From CAKKQX01 sp046313915 (GTDB lineage Bacteria > Pseudomonadota > Gammaproteobacteria > Burkholderiales > SG8-41), in NCBI GenBank assembly GCA_046313915.1, contig JBKBXX010000008.1, positions 1 to 45,359 on the forward strand: a DNA stretch of 45,359 nucleotides, in the 5' to 3' direction. Made by a program: the position numbers and the translations under genes. Each line of letters starts with the position of its first letter. Positions within the stretch are counted from its first letter, which is position 1. The notes beneath the pieces were generated by a model. The model searched no databases and had not been told where the DNA came from. It saw only the letters and a list, made by a program, of their open reading frames with translations. Shown here piece by piece: positions 41,839 through 45,359 of the stretch.

Positions 41839-43161
41839 ATGATCAAGACATTACCGGTACTGCTGGTCGAGGATGATCAGGATTTGCGGGAAGCCCTGTG
41901 TGCGACGGTGCAGCTCGCGGGATACGAAGTGGTGGCGGCGGCTGACGGTCGCGCCGCGCTGGAAGTCCTGGCGCGGCAGCCGGTCGGCCTGGTGATTTCC
42001 GATGTCCAGATGCAGCCCATGGACGGTCACGCGCTGCTCGCCGCCGTCAAGGCGAGCCATCCCGCGCTGCCGGTGGTGCTGATGACGGCTTTTGGCGAAG
42101 TCGAAAAAGCGGTCGCGGCGATGCGCAATGGCGCGAGCGACTACCTGTTGAAGCCGTTCGAACCGGAAGCGCTGCTCGACCGCGTCGGCAAACATCTGAC
42201 GAGAGCCGATGCTGCGACCGATGCGAATGTCGTTGCCTGCGATCCGCGCAGCGTCGAGCTGTTCGAGCTGGCGCGGCGGGTGGCAAAATCGACGGTGACG
42301 GTGATGCTGAGCGGCGAGAGCGGCTGCGGCAAGGAAGTGCTGGCACGCTTCATCCACCGCCACTCCGGGCGCGAGAAAGGGCCGTTCGTGGCGATCAACT
42401 GCGCGGCGATTCCCGAGCATCTGCTCGAAGCCACGCTGTTCGGCTACGAGAAAGGCGCTTTCACCGGTGCGGCGCAGTCGCAGGCGGGGAAGTTCGAGCA
42501 GGCGCAGGGCGGAACGCTGCTGCTCGACGAAGTCTCGGAAATGCCGCTCGCGCTACAGGCCAAGCTGCTGCGCGTGTTGCAGGAACGCGAGGTCGAACGC
42601 GTCGGCGGGCGCAGGGCGATCGCGCTCGATGTGCGCGTGCTCGCCGCATCCAATCGCGACCTGCAGGCGGCGGTTGGAAGCGGCAGTTTCCGCGAGGACC
42701 TGTATTACCGCCTGAACGTGTTTCCGCTGCTGATTCCGCCGCTGCGCGAACGCGTGCAGGACATCGCGCCGCTCGCGCAGCGCATCGTCGCGGCCGTGGC
42801 GGAGGAATTCGGCAGGCCGGGGCTTGCATTGAGCGAAGCGGCGTTGCAGCGGCTGCAGCAGCACTGGTGGCCGGGCAACGTGAGGGAGCTCGAAAACGTG
42901 ATCCAGCGGGCAGCGATCGTCGCGCCGGAGCGCGTCATCGAGGCCCGGCACCTGGCGCTCGACGCCCCCGCCGGCGCGCCGACAGCCGAGCCGCGGGCCG
43001 AAGCGCCGATGGACATCAAGTCGCTCGAACGCACGCATATACTCGAAACCCTGGCTGCGGTCAACGGCTCACGCAAGCAGGCGGTGCGGCGCCTGGGAAT
43101 TTCGGAACGCACGCTGCGCTACAAACTGCAGCAATATCGTCTGGCAGGAGCGAATCTATGA
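41839..43161 (+). CDS. fleR: Sigma-54-dependent flagellar response regulator FleR (FlrC)
   Basis: NtrC-type activator expected to drive the sigma-54 hook and basal-body promoters. The 440-residue product has a receiver domain with D55 (ISDVQMQPMDG), an AAA+ domain with Walker A GESGCGKE near 159-166, the sigma-54 contact loop GAFTGA at 206-211, GGTLLLDEVSEM and RVLAASNRDL, then a Fis-type helix-turn-helix (SRKQAVRRLGISERTLRYKLQQY). Candidate targets with sigma-54 sites lie before flgB and fliK. Its stop overlaps the fliE start (ATGA). Confidence 0.93.
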   Translation: MIKTLPVLLVEDDQDLREALCATVQLAGYEVVAAADGRAALEVLARQPVGLVISDVQMQPMDGHALLAAVKASHPALPVVLMTAFGEVEKAVAAMRNGASDYLLKPFEPEALLDRVGKHLTRADAATDANVVACDPRSVELFELARRVAKSTVTVMLSGESGCGKEVLARFIHRHSGREKGPFVAINCAAIPEHLLEATLFGYEKGAFTGAAQSQAGKFEQAQGGTLLLDEVSEMPLALQAKLLRVLQEREVERVGGRRAIALDVRVLAASNRDLQAAVGSGSFREDLYYRLNVFPLLIPPLRERVQDIAPLAQRIVAAVAEEFGRPGLALSEAALQRLQQHWWPGNVRELENVIQRAAIVAPERVIEARHLALDAPAGAPTAEPRAEAPMDIKSLERTHILETLAAVNGSRKQAVRRLGISERTLRYKLQQYRLAGANL

Positions 43162-43490
43162 AGACTACGGCGATCGAAGACGTGCTGGTGCAACTGCGCG
43201 CGGCAGCGGCAATGGCCGCGGGCAAGTCTTCGCAAGGCGCCGCCGCCGGCAAGGAAGGGCCGCAAGGCGTCGATTTCGGCGCGGTGCTCAAGGGCGCGAT
43301 CGATCAGGTCAACGCTACTCAGCAGCAAGCGGGCACGCTGGCGCGGCAGTTCGAGCTCGGCGATCCCCAGGCAGGCTTGCAGGACGTCATGGTCTCGCTG
43401 CAAAAGGCGAACATTTCCTTCCAGACCATGGTCCAGGTGCGCAACAAGCTGATCTCGGCGTATCACGAGATCATGAACATGCAGGTGTAA
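43158..43490 (+). CDS. fliE: MS-ring to rod adaptor protein FliE
   Basis: FliE joins the MS ring to the proximal rod. The 110-residue product has a variable N-terminus and the conserved C-terminal half VDFGAVLKGAIDQVNATQQQAGTLARQFELGDPQAGLQDVMVSLQKANISFQTMVQVRNKLISAYHEIMNMQV-type sequence (from about residue 38). The ATG at 43158 follows GGCAGGAG and overlaps the fleR stop. In many bacteria fliE leads the fliEFGHIJ operon; here it is placed behind fleSR, divergent from fliF. Confidence 0.96.
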   Translation: MKTTAIEDVLVQLRAAAAMAAGKSSQGAAAGKEGPQGVDFGAVLKGAIDQVNATQQQAGTLARQFELGDPQAGLQDVMVSLQKANISFQTMVQVRNKLISAYHEIMNMQV

Positions 43491-43491
43491 G

Positions 43492-43505
43492 GCCGGTTTT
43501 CCGGC
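43492..43505. terminator. Small hairpin between convergent fliE and ycgR
   Basis: GCCGG-TTTT-CCGGC forms a 5-base stem right after the fliE stop. No T-run follows. It is a weak candidate for a transcript end in the 48-base convergent gap. Confidence 0.28.
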
Positions 43506-43538
43506 AGGGCGGGGCGAGCGGCGCGAACCCGGCCTGCA

Positions 43539-44330
43539 TCAGAACAGGTGCTTGCGCCTCGCGTTGGTTTCCCGCTCGAGCTGGATGATGTAGCGCTGGA
43601 TCAGCGCGACCGTGCTTTCCGGCATCTCCACGAACTCGCAGCCGATGCGTGTGCACACTTGCCCGTTCTTGAGTTTGTGCGGGAAGGATTTTTTTACGCG
43701 CATCGAGAATACGATGCTGCCGATTTGCGGCAGGTCGAGACGGCATCTGGAATAGACGGTGTCCGGCTCCAGCGCGAGTTCCGAGCGCGGGTCGAGCACC
43801 GCCATGCCGCCGCAGCTGATGTCGAGCAGCGTCACTTCCACGGTCGACGGGATGTGGCCCGCCGGCATCGCGATCACGCATTTGAGCGGTTTCAGTTCCG
43901 GCGTGGCGATGCGGAAACTCTCACGACGCTGCACGCGCAGCAGCGCATCCGGCAGCGCAGTGCCGAAAGCGTCCCTGCCGTCGAAACGGATTTTGCGCAC
44001 GCCGTTACACGCGAACTGCACTCTCGCCTGGTGGTCGACCGTGGTGCAGATCAGCCGGCTTTCACCCAGTGCCTGCTGGCTGAGTTTGTGATTGTCGCCG
44101 TAGTCCATGACCAGCCGGTCGGCGTCGCCGTCGACTTCCAGGATCGAAGTCGAAATGAAGTCCGCATCGCTGCCGAACTGCAGCATGACCGGCGCGCCTT
44201 GCTGCATGACCGCGCGCAGGACGAAAAGGATTTCGCCCGGCGAGCGGATCAGGTATTTGCGGTCTTCGTCCGCCACTTCGAGCGGTGCTGCGGTCTTGTC
44301 GTATATCGTCATGTGGCCGTTCCACTCCAT
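43539..44330 (-). CDS. ycgR: YcgR-type PilZ flagellar brake protein
   Basis: Cytoplasmic c-di-GMP receptor that slows the motor in other bacteria. The 263-residue product has an N-terminal YcgR domain (about 20-120, YLIRSPGEILFVLRAVMQQGAPVMLQF) and a C-terminal PilZ domain with the c-di-GMP motifs RRESFR (RxxxR) and DISCGG (DxSxxG). It ends with IGCEFVEMPESTVALIQRYIIQLERE. The ATG at 44330 shares a base with the upstream stop (TGATG); an internal ATG at 44312 is an alternative. It lies downstream of a FlhB-like gene and converges on fliE. Confidence 0.88.
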   Translation of the reverse strand: MEWNGHMTIYDKTAAPLEVADEDRKYLIRSPGEILFVLRAVMQQGAPVMLQFGSDADFISTSILEVDGDADRLVMDYGDNHKLSQQALGESRLICTTVDHQARVQFACNGVRKIRFDGRDAFGTALPDALLRVQRRESFRIATPELKPLKCVIAMPAGHIPSTVEVTLLDISCGGMAVLDPRSELALEPDTVYSRCRLDLPQIGSIVFSMRVKKSFPHKLKNGQVCTRIGCEFVEMPESTVALIQRYIIQLERETNARRKHLF

Positions 44331-44671
44331 CAAAGCGGCTCGCCTTGTCTGCCGATCGCATCCTGTGGCGCCGTATCGCCGCACTCGAGGCGGTAGAGCC
44401 AGGCCAGCAACTCCGCCACTGCCAGGTAGAGCTGGGGCGGAATATGATCGTCGAGGTCCACCTGCATCAGCAAGGATACCAGTTCCGCCGATTCGTGCAC
44501 GTAAATGCCGCTTTCCCTGGCGCGGGCGATGATCGCCTCGGCCAGCAGGCCGCGTCCTTTTGCCACCACCCGCGGCGCGGCCTGACCGGTGCGGTAACTG
44601 AGTGCCACCGCCGTCTGCCGTGAGCGCTCGGCGTCTGCGGCAGGGCCGCCGCGGCCGTTATTCGTGGCCAT
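44330..44671 (-). CDS. Small FlhB C-domain paralogue (EscU/YscU-like export switch fragment)
   Basis: The 113-residue product matches only the end of the FlhB cytoplasmic domain: AVALSYRTGQAAPRVVAKGRGLLAEAIIARARESGIYVHESAELVSLL and IPPQLYLAVAELLAWLYRLE. The membrane part and the NPTH cleavage site are missing, as in the stand-alone FlhB-like proteins (FhlB, YlqH type) of other bacteria. The ATG at 44671 overlaps the upstream FliK-like gene by 14 bases. It probably interacts with the export gate; in some bacteria such a domain can replace the cleaved FlhB C-terminus. Confidence 0.85.
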   Translation of the reverse strand: MATNNGRGGPAADAERSRQTAVALSYRTGQAAPRVVAKGRGLLAEAIIARARESGIYVHESAELVSLLMQVDLDDHIPPQLYLAVAELLAWLYRLECGDTAPQDAIGRQGEPL

Positions 44672-45359
44672 CGGTTTGGACTTCGATGCCGCCGACATGG
44701 AGTCCCGATCGCTGCATGGCATGGACCAGCGCAGCCTGGCCGCCGCGCAGCCGTGCCGCCGCCGCCGTGCTGTCCGCATTCACCGCGATCCGCAAGCCGT
44801 GGGAATCGAGCGCGAGCAGCGCCGTGACCGTTCCCAGTTGCGGCAGCGTGAGCTTGAGGCGGCTGTGCCAGCATCGCGTTTGCGCAGCGTCGCTGCCCGC
44901 GGGCGGCTCGCTGCCCACCTCCCAGTCCAGCGTTTGTCCAGGCCACACTTCGCCGCGCCACTGCAATTGACCGCTGTCGAGCGCGACGAGCTGCTGCTGC
45001 ACCAGCGGCAATGCATCCTTGTGGACCAGCCGCTCCACGGCGGGCGGCGCATCACCCCGCGCCGTTTCGGCGCGCGCAATGGTCGGCGATGCGGGATCGG
45101 CGACGGCCGGCGCGCTGTCGTGCTGCACGGCAGCCGCGGTGACCGCTTTTGCGACAGTGGATGCGGCGATGGCCGGCAGCCGACCCTGCGGTTCCTGTAG
45201 CAGCTGCTCGCGTGTGCGCTGTCCCGCCAGCCACTGTGCCTGATGCGCTTCGTAGAACAGCCCGCTCTGGGAAAAGGCCTGCCGCAGCCGCGTGCCGAAT
45301 TCCACAGTATCGGCCGGCGGTTTGTCGAGCACCGGCGTGGCCTGATAGGGCGGGGTGAG
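44658..45359 (-). CDS. Second FliK-like hook-length control protein (partial)
   Basis: The frame is open to the window edge, so the N-terminus is missing; about 233 residues are visible. It resembles FliK-family proteins in layout: an Ala/Pro-rich low-complexity stretch and a C-terminal domain with LKLTLPQLGTVTALLALDSHGLRIAVNADSTAAAARLRGGQAALVHAMQRSGLHV, the pattern of the FliK hook-length domain. QLQWRGEVWPGQTLDWEV precedes it. It is followed by the FlhB-like gene and ycgR in one overlapping run. The family call is moderately sure; the N-terminal part cannot be judged. Confidence 0.78.
   Translation of the reverse strand, partial: LTPPYQATPVLDKPPADTVEFGTRLRQAFSQSGLFYEAHQAQWLAGQRTREQLLQEPQGRLPAIAASTVAKAVTAAAVQHDSAPAVADPASPTIARAETARGDAPPAVERLVHKDALPLVQQQLVALDSGQLQWRGEVWPGQTLDWEVGSEPPAGSDAAQTRCWHSRLKLTLPQLGTVTALLALDSHGLRIAVNADSTAAAARLRGGQAALVHAMQRSGLHVGGIEVQTDGHE

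Overview
The window is an almost pure flagellar and chemotaxis locus from a GC-rich Gram-negative bacterium, most likely a betaproteobacterium. It has L- and P-ring genes (flgH, flgI), CheZ, the FlhDC master regulator of enterics and betaproteobacteria, and also the polar-flagellum set FlhF/FlhG and FleS/FleR with sigma-54-type promoters. The genus cannot be fixed from sequence alone. No rRNA, tRNA, insertion sequence, prophage or CRISPR array was seen. About 48 genes are packed with short gaps and many 1-14 base overlaps.

Layout. (1) 29-2927, plus strand: a REC-GGDEF-EAL cyclic-di-GMP protein, then flhD and flhC. (2) 3248-6396, plus: motA, motB, cheY, cheZ. (3) 6609-12702, plus: flhB, flhA, flhF, flhG (fleN), fliA. 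(4) 12826-14468, minus: flgA, then flgM-flgN behind two tandem sigma-28-type promoters. (5) 14695-26145, plus: flgBCDEFGHIJ behind a sigma-54-type promoter, then flgKL with their own sigma-28-like site, then an unrecognised small lipoprotein. (6) 40351 down to 26183, minus: fliF-G-H-I-J, then fliK-L-M-N-O-P-Q-R behind a near-consensus sigma-54 promoter, ending in an unrecognised 1025-residue protein. (7) 40615-43490, plus: fleS, fleR, fliE. (8) 45359 down to 43539, minus: a partial second FliK-like gene, a small FlhB C-domain paralogue and a YcgR-type PilZ flagellar brake.

How it works together. FlhDC and FleSR probably sit above sigma-54 (hook, basal body, export) and sigma-28 (FliA; chemotaxis, flgM, flgK) promoters, with FlgM holding FliA until the hook is complete. 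FlhF/FlhG set flagellar position and number. A c-di-GMP phosphodiesterase at one end and a PilZ brake at the other link motility to c-di-GMP. Late genes such as fliC, fliD and fliS, and the rest of the che genes, are not in the window.

The strongest candidate for something undescribed is the 1025-residue protein at 26183-29260. It has 59 consecutive 14-residue Ala/Glu/Arg repeats with no insertion or deletion (residues 57-882), then one membrane segment and a short C-terminal tail. It is the last gene of the fli cluster and has a possible sigma-54 promoter. It looks like a membrane-anchored cytoplasmic rod that could be a scaffold or tether for the flagellar pole; that role is inference.
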